Below are positions 44,071 to 53,465 of a stretch of DNA of 64,000 nt, in pieces. The stretch covers positions 62,001-126,000 of the forward strand of contig NZ_QPJD01000009.1 in NCBI RefSeq assembly GCF_003337375.1, written 5' to 3'. This stretch comes from Paenibacillus prosopidis. Its GTDB lineage: Bacteria; Bacillota; Bacilli; Paenibacillales; Paenibacillaceae. Position 1 is the first letter of the stretch, and every line of letters starts with the position of its first letter. The notes beneath the pieces were generated by a model. The model did not search any database and had not been told where the DNA came from. It saw only the letters and a program-made list of their open reading frames with translations. The position numbers and the translations under genes are program-made.

Positions 44071-47000
44071 ATGCCCCTGATAAAAACGGGTTTACGTAAG
44101 TTTTTGGTGCTTCCGCTCGCGTTTTCCTTGACTTTTACTTCTATTTCTGCGATTGGGTTAACAAAAGCGCATGCATTTAGTTCATCCGACGCAGACACGG
44201 CCATTAAGGCATTCAACGCAAAGTTCTGGGACAGCAATGCAAAGATGTTCTGGAAGAACTCGAACCACAGCAACCATCAGGACTTCTGGGTAGAAGCGGA
44301 GCTTTGGGAGATGGTGATGGATTCCTATTTGCATACATCCGATCCTGACTTAAAAGATCAGCTTCGAGCACAGATAGACGATATTTTCGACGGTACCGTG
44401 GCAAAGTACGGAGAGGATTGGACCAACAATCCTTTCAATGACGATATCATGTGGTGGGCGATGGGAGCTGCGAGAGCCTATGAAATAACCGGAAATTCAA
44501 GATATTTGGATAGGGCGAAATATCATTTTGACTTTGTGTACGATACGCAATGGGACGACAGCTTCGCAAACGGCGGCATTTGGTGGCTGAACAGCGACCA
44601 GATGACCAAAAATTCTTGCATTAATTTTCCGGCGGCTCAAGCGGCTGTTTATCTTTATAACATTACGCAGGACCAGCATTATTTGGATGCGGCTGTCCGT
44701 ATTTTCAGATGGGGCAAAACGATGCTTACGGACGGGAACGGAAAGGTTTTTGACCGGATCGAGGTTGAGAACGGCGCTGTGCCGGATGCAACGCATTACA
44801 ATCAGGGCACTTTCATAGGTGCGGCAGTAGGATTGTACAAAGCAACCGGAAACACGGCCTATCTCGATGATGCGGTGGAAGCGGCCGACTTCACCCAAAA
44901 TCATTTGGTTGACGCAAGCGGCTTGTTGAATTACGAGGGGCCCAATGGAGATTTAAAGGGCGGAAAAACAATTTTAATGCGCAACTTGGGCTATCTGCAA
45001 AAAGTTCTGGATGAAAGAAGCGAAAGTAAATACACGGCGTTTAGCAGCGGCTTCGACAACTGGGTTGCTTTTAATACGGAAATGGCATGGAGCCATCGAA
45101 ATTCCGACAATATCGTGGATGGAAACTGGTCGGGTCAGCTTCTGTCGGGAACGTTCGAATCCTGGTCGTCGGCCAGCGCCGTCCAAGCTTTATCCGTGAT
45201 CCAGCCGCAGAATGTTGAACTCAATTATGCTGTCAAAGATCCCTACAATAAAATTGAAGCGGAACGCTATAATATCGGCACCGGATTTGTTTTGGAGGGC
45301 GCTCTGGAAGGATCGCTGCAATTGGGCGGCATTCAGCCCGGCTTCTACGCCGCATATAAAAATGTAGATTTCGGATCAGCCGGTGCTGCTGGCTTTATTG
45401 CGAGAGCGGCAAGCGGAACGGGCGGAGGGAATATCGAAATCAGACTGGATTCGTTAGATGGCCCTAAAGTCGGCACCTTAAACGTAGAAGGAACAGGCGG
45501 ATGGAATAACTATACGGATGCCGTTACCTTACTTAAAGATGGTCAGGGAAATCCAAATAAGGTAACAGGAAAACATGATGTCTATCTTGTCTTCACGAAG
45601 AAGAACGATCAATATTTGTTTAATTTGAATTGGTTTAAATTTACGACCACGGACCCGACCGACACGGATGCCTACACAAGGCTGAAAGCAGGAAATTTTG
45701 ACGAAAGCGCGGATGTGAATAAAAATGCGGACTGGGGATTTTTAGACGGGATTAAAAACAACGGTTATGCCCTGTATAAAGGAATTGACTTTGGAACCGG
45801 CGCATCCGGAATTAGCGTTCATGCAGCAAGCGGCAGTCAAGGCGGCACGATTGAAGTAAGGTTAGATCGTTTGGACGGACCGACTGCCGGCGTTATTGAC
45901 ATTCCGGCATTAGGTAATTGGGATGACTGGATAGATATCATGTCCAATATAGACGATAGCTTGGCTGTGGGCATTCATGATGTATATCTCATTTTCCAAG
46001 GAAAAAATGGAAGCGACTATCCCTGCAATTTGGATTGGTTCACCTTTTCAACGGTCAAAGGCAAAACAAGGGATGCTTATGCCAAGCTGGAGGCTGAAAA
46101 CTACACAAGCGGTGTAGGCTTCGGCAGAGAAAACGGCGGAGGACAAACTTACCTGGCTGGAATATATGGACCTAATAACCCTTATGCCATGTACAATTAC
46201 ATTGACTTTGGAAGCGAAAGCCCGTCAAAATTTTATATCAATGCGGCAAGCGCCACAAGCGGGGGAACGGTTGAAGTCAGAATAGACAGTATGAATGGGC
46301 CGGTTATTGCATCCTCTACCGTAACAGGAACGGGCGGTTGGCAGAATTTCAAGGTTTTCTCTACGGATGTCACCACTCCCGTAACCGGAAAACACATTGT
46401 TTTCATATTGTTTAAAGGCGGAGACTGGCTATACAACTTTGACAAATTCACCTTCGGCGATCCGGACGTACTTACAGCACCTACTCCACCGCGCGAACCT
46501 GTAAACGATGGTATTCCTCCGGGGGAAGTGGAAAATGTTCAGGTTATTAGGGGAGACGACCATATGAAGCTGTACTGGGATGGCCCCTATGATATGGATG
46601 GCGACAAGGTGCAAATTTCTCTATTTAGTGATGGTGAACAGGTCGGAAACGCAATGGATGTGAATAGAGGGATTCAAACGGCTGTGATATCGGAACTTGA
46701 AGAAGATAAGAATTATTCCCTATTTATACGAACCGTAGATAGATGGGGAGCTGCATCGGATGGAATAATGATAGATGCTGCGGATTTGCCTTCATTTTCT
46801 CTGACTGCAAACGGAAATGATTTAGAAGAGGGCGATTCTTTTGAAGATTACATGGCGTTAAACTTCAAAGTTCGGAGCCATTTATCCGCAATAAAATCCG
46901 CAAAAATCACAATCGAGGGGAAAGAATATACGATTGTTCCGGGGGCCCAGCAGCAGGTGAACATCGATATGGCTGGAAGATTGGGGGACAAAATATCAAC

Positions 47001-47325
47001 TGTGGAAATAGAGGATTATTGGGGTAACAAGCTTCAGAAGACATTCCAATTCCAGGTGACAACCAGTGTAAATTCCATGCAGCATTTAATCGCCCGGTTC
47101 ACGGATTCTGGAGAATTAAACGGTCCGGTTATACCGCAGCTTACCAATGCTCTCGACCAGGTGCAGCATCAACTGGATAAAGAAAGTCAGGATCAAGCGA
47201 TTAAACATATGCAGGAGTTTCAAAAGCACTTAAACCATGCAAGCTTGAGCAGAAACGTTAAAGATACCGCCACGATGATTCTGAATACGGATGCTGAATC
47301 GCTTATCAATAACTGGCAGGAGTAA
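44071..47325 (+). CDS. Secreted GH76 endo-alpha-1,6-mannanase with CBM6-like modules
   Basis: A 1084-residue exported multidomain enzyme. After a signal peptide (about 1-35, ending KAHA-F) comes a GH76 (alpha/alpha)6 catalytic domain (about 36-380) with the catalytic Asp124-Asp125 pair in NPFNDDIMWWAMGAARAY. Three CBM6-like modules start near residues 394 (IEAERYN), 534 and 669 (LEAENYTSGVGF). A fibronectin type III domain (from about 815) and a helical FIMAH-like tail (from about 1000) follow. GH76 enzymes cut the alpha-1,6-mannan backbone of fungal and actinobacterial walls. Products would enter through the adjacent importer and be finished by GH125. GGAGG precedes ATG 44071. Confidence 0.9.
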   Translation: MPLIKTGLRKFLVLPLAFSLTFTSISAIGLTKAHAFSSSDADTAIKAFNAKFWDSNAKMFWKNSNHSNHQDFWVEAELWEMVMDSYLHTSDPDLKDQLRAQIDDIFDGTVAKYGEDWTNNPFNDDIMWWAMGAARAYEITGNSRYLDRAKYHFDFVYDTQWDDSFANGGIWWLNSDQMTKNSCINFPAAQAAVYLYNITQDQHYLDAAVRIFRWGKTMLTDGNGKVFDRIEVENGAVPDATHYNQGTFIGAAVGLYKATGNTAYLDDAVEAADFTQNHLVDASGLLNYEGPNGDLKGGKTILMRNLGYLQKVLDERSESKYTAFSSGFDNWVAFNTEMAWSHRNSDNIVDGNWSGQLLSGTFESWSSASAVQALSVIQPQNVELNYAVKDPYNKIEAERYNIGTGFVLEGALEGSLQLGGIQPGFYAAYKNVDFGSAGAAGFIARAASGTGGGNIEIRLDSLDGPKVGTLNVEGTGGWNNYTDAVTLLKDGQGNPNKVTGKHDVYLVFTKKNDQYLFNLNWFKFTTTDPTDTDAYTRLKAGNFDESADVNKNADWGFLDGIKNNGYALYKGIDFGTGASGISVHAASGSQGGTIEVRLDRLDGPTAGVIDIPALGNWDDWIDIMSNIDDSLAVGIHDVYLIFQGKNGSDYPCNLDWFTFSTVKGKTRDAYAKLEAENYTSGVGFGRENGGGQTYLAGIYGPNNPYAMYNYIDFGSESPSKFYINAASATSGGTVEVRIDSMNGPVIASSTVTGTGGWQNFKVFSTDVTTPVTGKHIVFILFKGGDWLYNFDKFTFGDPDVLTAPTPPREPVNDGIPPGEVENVQVIRGDDHMKLYWDGPYDMDGDKVQISLFSDGEQVGNAMDVNRGIQTAVISELEEDKNYSLFIRTVDRWGAASDGIMIDAADLPSFSLTANGNDLEEGDSFEDYMALNFKVRSHLSAIKSAKITIEGKEYTIVPGAQQQVNIDMAGRLGDKISTVEIEDYWGNKLQKTFQFQVTTSVNSMQHLIARFTDSGELNGPVIPQLTNALDQVQHQLDKESQDQAIKHMQEFQKHLNHASLSRNVKDTATMILNTDAESLINNWQE

Positions 47326-47337
47326 TAAAAGGAAAAT

Positions 47338-47362
47338 GACGCCCACATCGGGCGTCTTTTTT
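47338..47362 (+). terminator. Terminator of the mannan operon
   Basis: GACGCCC (47338-47344) pairs with GGGCGTC (47350-47356), followed by six T residues, 12 bases after the GH76 stop codon. The 250 bases beyond it, up to the riboswitch, show no gene; a TATAAA at 47592-47597 may be the riboswitch transcript's -10 element, with a poor -35. Confidence 0.9.
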
Positions 47363-47614
47363 CGGTATTATGCTCATGCTCCCGACGACCGGCCTCTTTG
47401 CCATATAACGAAAATTACTTAAACCCCGTATTAATTTATGACATCAATTCTGTCTGCCGTAGTTCGGTTCAACACAACCTGTTGAGAAAAAAGTCCCTAA
47501 CTCAATTTATCAATAAGTACAAAGGAACCATTTACATTCCATGCAGAGGAGAATTACGATGTAGTTGTTCCATAAATCGACAAAAATTTAGTATAAAATT
47601 ACATTTCGACAATT

Positions 47615-47716
47615 AGTTCCGACAATGGCAAACCTGGCGAAAGCCAGGGACGCAAAGCTATAGGGGCGTAACCGCGGTGTTTTTGAAGCCGAAAAGCCAG
47701 CCAGCTACCGAAGGAC
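47615..47716 (+). ncRNA. GEMM-I (cyclic di-GMP-I) riboswitch aptamer
   Basis: The conserved GEMM core is plain. GGCAAACC-type J1/2 and P2 strand (47627-47634) is followed by P2 closed by a GAAA tetraloop (CTGGCGAAAGCCAG) and GGGACGCAAAGC (47647-47658), which carries the tetraloop receptor and ligand-pocket A. A variable P3 follows, then GCTACCGAAGG (47704-47714). The base equivalent to G20 of the V. cholerae Vc2 aptamer is G, which favours cyclic di-GMP over cyclic GMP-AMP. A terminator hairpin follows at 47724, and the first gene after it is the 1191-residue secreted lyase. Whether ligand turns expression on or off cannot be decided by eye. Confidence 0.88.
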
Positions 47717-47723
47717 GGGGACG

Positions 47724-47757
47724 AAGGACCCTCCTGATTTCAGGATGGTCCTTTTTT
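47724..47757 (+). terminator. Expression-platform terminator of the riboswitch
   Basis: AAGGACC (47724-47730) pairs with GGTCCTT (47747-47753), with inner TCCTG/CAGGA pairing and a following T run. It lies 8 bases after the aptamer end and 120 bases before the lyase start, the usual place for a transcription-control hairpin. Confidence 0.88.
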
Positions 47758-47876
47758 CATAGAATCACAAGGAGGAAAGGAGTTGCACAATAAATACTCG
47801 GGCAGCGCATCGCCGATGCCGGGTATTGCGAGAAGGAGGGACTACAAAAAACATGATTTGAGAGGGAGAGAAAAAA

Positions 47877-50800
47877 ATGATTGTTTCTTTATCCATTACT
47901 GTGAAACAAAAATGCGCATCAATTCTAGCTCTTACCCTACTGCTTCAGCTGCTTACGGGTATTGCGCCCGGAAACGGCATACCGGAAGCAACTGCGGAAT
48001 CCAGCGTTACGGAAAGCACGTATAAAATGCTGCAATCCTATAATTTTCCCGACCGGAATGTGAGACATGCGGCTGATTTTTCCGTCAGAATTGACCCGAA
48101 TGTCGATCCGGCGGAGGACGCGCAATGGAAAATCGTGCCCGGCCTGGCGAATGGCGACGGCTACGTCTCTTTTGAATCTGTAAACAAACCGGGTTATTAT
48201 CTGGCGGATAACAATTTTATTGTTAAGCTGGAGAAGAATGATGAGTCCGACCGCTTTAAAGCAGCCGCGACCTTCAAGCAGGTTCCCGGTTTAGCGGAAA
48301 GCACTGCGGTTTCTTATCAGTCCTACAACGATCCTGACCGATACATCAAGCATTCGGGCTTCGTTCTGAGAATAGATCCGATCAGCACCCCGATCGGCAA
48401 AACGGACGCCACCTTTCAGGAGGTACCTGGTGGAGCGGCTCCGCAAAGCGATGAGGGCTTCGTGCATCCCGGAGGGCTGTTTAAAAAGTCCGATCTGGAG
48501 CGGATGAAGTACATGGTGGAGGCCGGAATCGATCCGTGGCTGACTTCATTCAAAGAGATGAAAGCCGATTACAAATCAAGTTATGATTATGGGGTGCGCG
48601 GAAACCCGAGTATGACTGTTGTTGCAAGGGGAGGAACCAATGGAGGCGTATTCGAATTGGATGTAAACGCCGCCTACCTGAATGCGTTGATGTGGGCCAT
48701 TACAGGGGATAAGCGCCACGCCGACAAAGCGGTTCAAATCTTTAATACGTGGAGCAATTTGACCAATGTTGACCCCGAAGGCACGGGAGCGTTAAACGCC
48801 GGGCTATACGCCTGGAAGCTGGTGGAGGCGGCCGAAATCATCAAGAGCACGTATGACGGCTGGGCTCCTGCGGATCTGCAAAAGTTTAAAGATATGCTTG
48901 TTTATCCAGGCTACTCCAGTACGGGCGTTCCAGCTTCCGTTAGTTTTACAAATGGGACATTCTACTGGCGAATTTGGAATGGAGATCCAGCCCGGCACGG
49001 CAACCAGGACATGATCGCCTGGAGAGCGATGCTTACCATGGGCGTCTTTCTGGATAATCGGACGATGTACGAGAGGGCGCTGCGGTACTTCACAAGCCAG
49101 CCGCACAAGCCGGGCGATATGGCGTATGCTTCGGGTCCGTCTTATTCGGGAGCGCTAATAAGTGAAAAGACGTACTTCAATGAGCACAAGTACCGGGGTT
49201 CGGCAGGAACGATTCCCGACTTTGGTTATAATGGAACATTAGCCAATTATGTTTGGGAAAACGGACAAAACCAGGAAAGCTCGCGCGACCAGCAGCATGC
49301 TTTCTTCGGACTGGCGACAGCCGCCGGAATCGCCGAGGTGGCGTGGAATCAGGGCTACGACGTTTGGAATTCGCTCGATAACCGGCTGCTCAAAGGGTAT
49401 GAATTCATGTCGAAATACAATACGTCCTACGTGGCTTCATTCCCGGATCAGCCGACGCCGTGGGAGCCGGATAATATCATCCAACGCTTTGACCGGACGG
49501 GCAGATGGTTTTCCAAACAAGTCAGCCCGTATTTTGAAGCCAATACGAATCTGAGCCGGGGGAGTTTTGCGGGAAGCAGACCCGTTTACGAACAGGCGGT
49601 CGCCCATTTTAAAGTCAGAATGGGAGTAGAGGACGAGGCGCTCTGGACGGAAAGAGGGAGAGACACCGCGATAGCTCTTTCAGGTTATGAGAAAGCCGGC
49701 AATAATACACTTGATCAGCCCGGTTGGGGCGCCCTGACCTTCCGCAGGCCGGCATTAATGGCCGGAGACCCGATCAGCGGCTTTGAGAACGGACTTCCCA
49801 TTTACAGCATGAACGCACTGCCCCGAAATATCGAAGCGGAAAATTATGACCACTTTCCGATAGATGGCGAAGGACATACATACCATGACTTGACGACCGG
49901 CAACTCTGGCGGGAAATACCGTAATGACAGTGTGGACATTGGGTCCGATGGCGCCAGCGGGTATGCGCTGACGGATTTGGCGGGCGGAGAATGGATCACG
50001 TATTCCGTGTATGTGCCTGTTACGGGAACCTATAGGATTCATGTTCGGTATGCTGCTGCAGCGGAGGGAGGCGCCATCCGGTTTGCGTTTAACGGCTTGG
50101 ATTCGACAAACGACGTTGCATTGCCAAGCACCGGAGGAGCAGTCGATTGGAAGACCTACACCGTGGATGACAATGTACCTCTGACGGCAGGCGTACAGGT
50201 CATGCGGGTGTTTATCGGGGGCGATTCGAAAGGCTTCAACCTGGATCGTATCACCGTAAGCCAGAATCCTCCTGCCGCGGACTACACGAAGGGCAGCTAC
50301 TACCTGTACCAGAAGGAAGTGGAGCGGATCAAAGCGGAGATGGCCAAGCAGGGCGCTGAAAAAACGGATCTTGCAGCCCAGTTTGCCGCGGCGGAAGCAG
50401 CGTTGGTACCGTTAATTGACCTCTCTGTGGAGAAAGTTCAGATCGCGCAATCGATGGTTACCGCTTCGTCTATATCCTGGGATAACAAATTCAATGCCGC
50501 CCAGAACGGTTGGCTCGCTTTTGACGGTGATACGGCCACTTCTCCCGACACGAAGACCGGTGATGGTTGGGTTAGGGTCGATCTGGGAGCAGGGAACGAG
50601 CAATCAATTGGTAAAGTCAGGTTTTATCCGAAAACGGGGAATGTTGGCCGGATGAACGGAACGCTCATCCAAGGTTCCAATGACGGCACAAACTTTGTCA
50701 CTCTGCATACCATTAGCGGCGTCAGTGAGCTCAAATGGTATACGGCATTGCTTAATACCGGCACGGCTTATCGTTATCTGCGCTATTTTACGCCTAACAA

Positions 50801-51452
50801 CGGATACGCCAACGCGGGGGAGCTGGAATTCTACAAAAAGGTGAACGATAAGACGCTGCTCCCGTTGCTGCTTCAGGAAGCGGCCGCGGCCGGCACCGAG
50901 TTTTACTCGCAAGCGAGCGTAGCAGCGCTTCAGGTGAAAATGACGAATGCACAGTCGGTGTACGACAATGCTAATTCGACCCAGGAAGAGATCGATGTTG
51001 CAGCCGCAAGCTTGCTTGCGGCGCTCAAGTTAATTCCTCAGGAGAAAGTTCAGCTCACGCAATCGATGGTTGTCGCCTCGTCCATTTCCTGGGATAACAA
51101 ATACAATGCCGCCCAGAACGGATTGCGCGCTTTTGACGGCGATACGGCCACTTCATCCGACACGAAGACGGGTAATGGATGGGTTAGGGTCGATCTGGGA
51201 GCGGGGAACGAACAGGCAATCGGCAGCGTGAAGTTTTTTCCGAGAGCGGGGTTTGCCGGCCGGATGAACGGAGCGCTCATCCAAGGCTCCAATGACGGCA
51301 CAAATTTTGTTACCCTTCTTAGCATCAGCGGCGTAAGCGACTACAAATGGTATCGTGTATCGACCAATACCGATACGGCATATCGTTATCTGCGTTATTA
51401 TACGTCGAACGGATACGCCAATGCGGCGGAATTGGAATTCTATAAGAGATAA
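47877..51452 (+). CDS. Secreted multidomain polysaccharide lyase (alginate-lyase fold)
   Basis: A 1191-residue exported protein. After a signal peptide (about 1-40) comes an AbfB-like beta-trefoil (about 47-185: SYNFPDRNVRHAADFSVRID and SYNDPDRYIKHSG repeats). An alginate-lyase-type (alpha/alpha) barrel spans about 190-610 (VNAAYLNALMWAITGDKRHA, ARHGNQDMIAWRAMLTMGVF), followed by a CBM6-like module (about 650-785) and two F5/8C modules (about 852-985 and 1051-1191) flanking a FIVAR-like helical linker. The two F5/8C modules are close repeats. ATG 47877 has GAGGGAGAG upstream. The uronate-containing substrate is not known; relatives include glucuronan and alginate lyases. Expression is under the riboswitch-terminator unit. 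Confidence 0.82.
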   Translation: MIVSLSITVKQKCASILALTLLLQLLTGIAPGNGIPEATAESSVTESTYKMLQSYNFPDRNVRHAADFSVRIDPNVDPAEDAQWKIVPGLANGDGYVSFESVNKPGYYLADNNFIVKLEKNDESDRFKAAATFKQVPGLAESTAVSYQSYNDPDRYIKHSGFVLRIDPISTPIGKTDATFQEVPGGAAPQSDEGFVHPGGLFKKSDLERMKYMVEAGIDPWLTSFKEMKADYKSSYDYGVRGNPSMTVVARGGTNGGVFELDVNAAYLNALMWAITGDKRHADKAVQIFNTWSNLTNVDPEGTGALNAGLYAWKLVEAAEIIKSTYDGWAPADLQKFKDMLVYPGYSSTGVPASVSFTNGTFYWRIWNGDPARHGNQDMIAWRAMLTMGVFLDNRTMYERALRYFTSQPHKPGDMAYASGPSYSGALISEKTYFNEHKYRGSAGTIPDFGYNGTLANYVWENGQNQESSRDQQHAFFGLATAAGIAEVAWNQGYDVWNSLDNRLLKGYEFMSKYNTSYVASFPDQPTPWEPDNIIQRFDRTGRWFSKQVSPYFEANTNLSRGSFAGSRPVYEQAVAHFKVRMGVEDEALWTERGRDTAIALSGYEKAGNNTLDQPGWGALTFRRPALMAGDPISGFENGLPIYSMNALPRNIEAENYDHFPIDGEGHTYHDLTTGNSGGKYRNDSVDIGSDGASGYALTDLAGGEWITYSVYVPVTGTYRIHVRYAAAAEGGAIRFAFNGLDSTNDVALPSTGGAVDWKTYTVDDNVPLTAGVQVMRVFIGGDSKGFNLDRITVSQNPPAADYTKGSYYLYQKEVERIKAEMAKQGAEKTDLAAQFAAAEAALVPLIDLSVEKVQIAQSMVTASSISWDNKFNAAQNGWLAFDGDTATSPDTKTGDGWVRVDLGAGNEQSIGKVRFYPKTGNVGRMNGTLIQGSNDGTNFVTLHTISGVSELKWYTALLNTGTAYRYLRYFTPNNGYANAGELEFYKKVNDKTLLPLLLQEAAAAGTEFYSQASVAALQVKMTNAQSVYDNANSTQEEIDVAAASLLAALKLIPQEKVQLTQSMVVASSISWDNKYNAAQNGLRAFDGDTATSSDTKTGNGWVRVDLGAGNEQAIGSVKFFPRAGFAGRMNGALIQGSNDGTNFVTLLSISGVSDYKWYRVSTNTDTAYRYLRYYTSNGYANAAELEFYKR

Positions 51453-51563
51453 ACAATACGACGCGTGCTTGCTTCAGGATGCGGGCGTGATCGATACCGG
51501 GCTTTACGGGCAGCTAATGTTCAAATGTCCCAATTGTGGATTTAGTTCAGGAAATAATAGAGC

Positions 51564-51597
51564 GGAAGGCCAGCTGGTTATCCAGGCTGGCCTTTCC
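51564..51597 (+). terminator. Terminator after lyase gene
   Basis: GGAAGGCCAGC (51564-51574) pairs with GCTGGCCTTTCC (51586-51597), about 110 bases after the stop codon. T-rich only within the stem. Confidence 0.72.
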
Positions 51598-51746
51598 TAT
51601 GGTCCAAAGAAGTATGAGCAGAGGAGATCCCGAGAAGAGCGTCGAAGTAGGCCTGAATATTTTCAACATATGTACTAACATTTTCCCGTTGATGAGGTAA
51701 AATGAAACAACTAAACTATATGGACAACAGAAGGGAAGAGCGCCCG

Positions 51747-53465
51747 ATGTTCAAACGGATCCGCATGAAAATATTTATCGCCATGATACTGACGACCGCG
51801 CTTCCATTGTCTATCACGTCCGGCATCATCCTGTATCAGGTTTCTCAGGACGTCCAGAAGGATATCGAATTCGCCCGCAGCCGGATCAATCAAGACTTGA
51901 AAGGCCGCATCGGCGAATTTTCGCATGCGCTAAATGAAACCGCTTACCAAATTTATTCGAACCCGGACCTGATCGAGAGCATTGCGCTCAAAAAAGAATT
52001 TCTCACCGATAGCCGCACGTATGATACCGTCCGTGATATCCGCGAGTTTTTCCTCTCCGTATACAATCAGTCACCGGAGAAGGACATTCTCGGCATGTAC
52101 CTCATACGGTCGAACGAAGACGTGCTCGGCAACTTTTTCCCGAAGCTGTATCCGGATATGGACGCCTCCTATTTCCGTTCGTTGCTGCAGGAATCCAAAC
52201 GTGCTGGCGATAAGCCGAAGACACTGATCCGCTACCGCAGCTTGTACAATGAGCCGATCATTCAATTTCTGTATCCTGTCCGTTACCTGGGAAATCCGAC
52301 CGGCCTGCTCGTCATCGATTTGAGGGAACAGGGGTTTAGGCAGCTTGTCGAATCGTACAATTCCTTCTACGACGGTCAAATCGTCATTACAGATTCCTCG
52401 GGTGATACGATATACCATACCGATTCGACCCAAGCCGGAGCAAAATATGTTTCAAAGCCAATCGACAGCCGCACAAATGCGATCGAAACGGAATTAGGCT
52501 CCTCCGGCTGGCGGCTTCATTACACGTTCGATATCAATCCGAAACAGATTTTGTACAGGAATATTGCTATTCTCATTATTATTGTAACCGCTCTTCTAGC
52601 TGTTAGCATTTCGCTCTTGCTCAGCTATAGCATGACGAAACCGATCATTCATATGCACCGCAAGATGGGAAGGATACAAATCGGCGATTACGATGCGAGG
52701 GTGGAAGTGAGTACAAGCGACGAAATCGGATTTCTGGGTAACCAGTTCAACCGGATGGCGGAGAAGATCCAGCAGATGATCGAACATGATCTGAAGCTTC
52801 GGCTCATGAATCAGGAGACGCAAATTAAAGCGCTGCAGGCGCAGATATCGCCGCATTTTCTGTTCAACACGCTGCAGATGATGTCGGGGATCGCGGAAGT
52901 GAACAACGTCCCGGACCTGAAGCTGATTTGCATGTCGTTAAGCAGCATGTACCGTTATAACATGAACATTCAGAACGAGAGGGTACGGATACGCGACGAG
53001 ATTATGCATATCCGTAATTACCTCGTCATCATCAATAAGCGATTCCCCGGACACATCCGGATCCAGATCCAAATTGAACCGGAAGCGGCGGACATGCTTA
53101 TACCGAAGCTGATTTTGCAGCCGATCGTGGAAAACGCGGTCGAGCATGGGCTTATCCCTAGCCCCGGCGAACGGAAGCTGCTCAAGCTGTCTGCTCGGGT
53201 AGACCGGGAGGATGGCTGCCTTTATTTATATGTATTGGATAACGGCAGCGGCATGGGAGAGTTGGAACAACGGGCCATTGCGGACATTTTGGGAAGAGAA
53301 CAGCCTCTGGCGGAAGAGGACAGCCCGATCGGGCTATTCAACGTTCATTCGCGGATCCGGCTAATATGCGGTGAGGGTTACGGTATCCGCATCCGCAGCA
53401 AGGAAGGCAAAGGAACCTGCGTTATCTTCCGATTGCCCTGGAGGGAGGAGACCTTAGAAGCATGA
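51747..53465 (+). CDS. YesM-type sensor histidine kinase
   Basis: A 572-residue membrane kinase. A first helix (about 8-28), extracellular Cache-type sensor (about 35-275), second helix (about 280-300) and HAMP (about 300-355) lead to the phospho-acceptor His in QAQISPHFLFNTLQMM and a GHKL ATPase (VENAVEHGL, LDNGSGMG, GLFNVHSRI). ATG 51747 is chosen for its GGGAAGAG site; ATG 51702 has GAGGT only 3 bases away. The stop overlaps the regulator start (ATGA). It belongs with the following regulator, binding protein and two permeases as a sugar-sensing and uptake operon. Confidence 0.9.
   Translation: MFKRIRMKIFIAMILTTALPLSITSGIILYQVSQDVQKDIEFARSRINQDLKGRIGEFSHALNETAYQIYSNPDLIESIALKKEFLTDSRTYDTVRDIREFFLSVYNQSPEKDILGMYLIRSNEDVLGNFFPKLYPDMDASYFRSLLQESKRAGDKPKTLIRYRSLYNEPIIQFLYPVRYLGNPTGLLVIDLREQGFRQLVESYNSFYDGQIVITDSSGDTIYHTDSTQAGAKYVSKPIDSRTNAIETELGSSGWRLHYTFDINPKQILYRNIAILIIIVTALLAVSISLLLSYSMTKPIIHMHRKMGRIQIGDYDARVEVSTSDEIGFLGNQFNRMAEKIQQMIEHDLKLRLMNQETQIKALQAQISPHFLFNTLQMMSGIAEVNNVPDLKLICMSLSSMYRYNMNIQNERVRIRDEIMHIRNYLVIINKRFPGHIRIQIQIEPEAADMLIPKLILQPIVENAVEHGLIPSPGERKLLKLSARVDREDGCLYLYVLDNGSGMGELEQRAIADILGREQPLAEEDSPIGLFNVHSRIRLICGEGYGIRIRSKEGKGTCVIFRLPWREETLEA

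Noticed and set aside
47398..47616. 72-codon frame before the riboswitch
   Set aside because: It occupies the probable promoter region of the riboswitch transcript and has no ribosome site or homology that I recognise.
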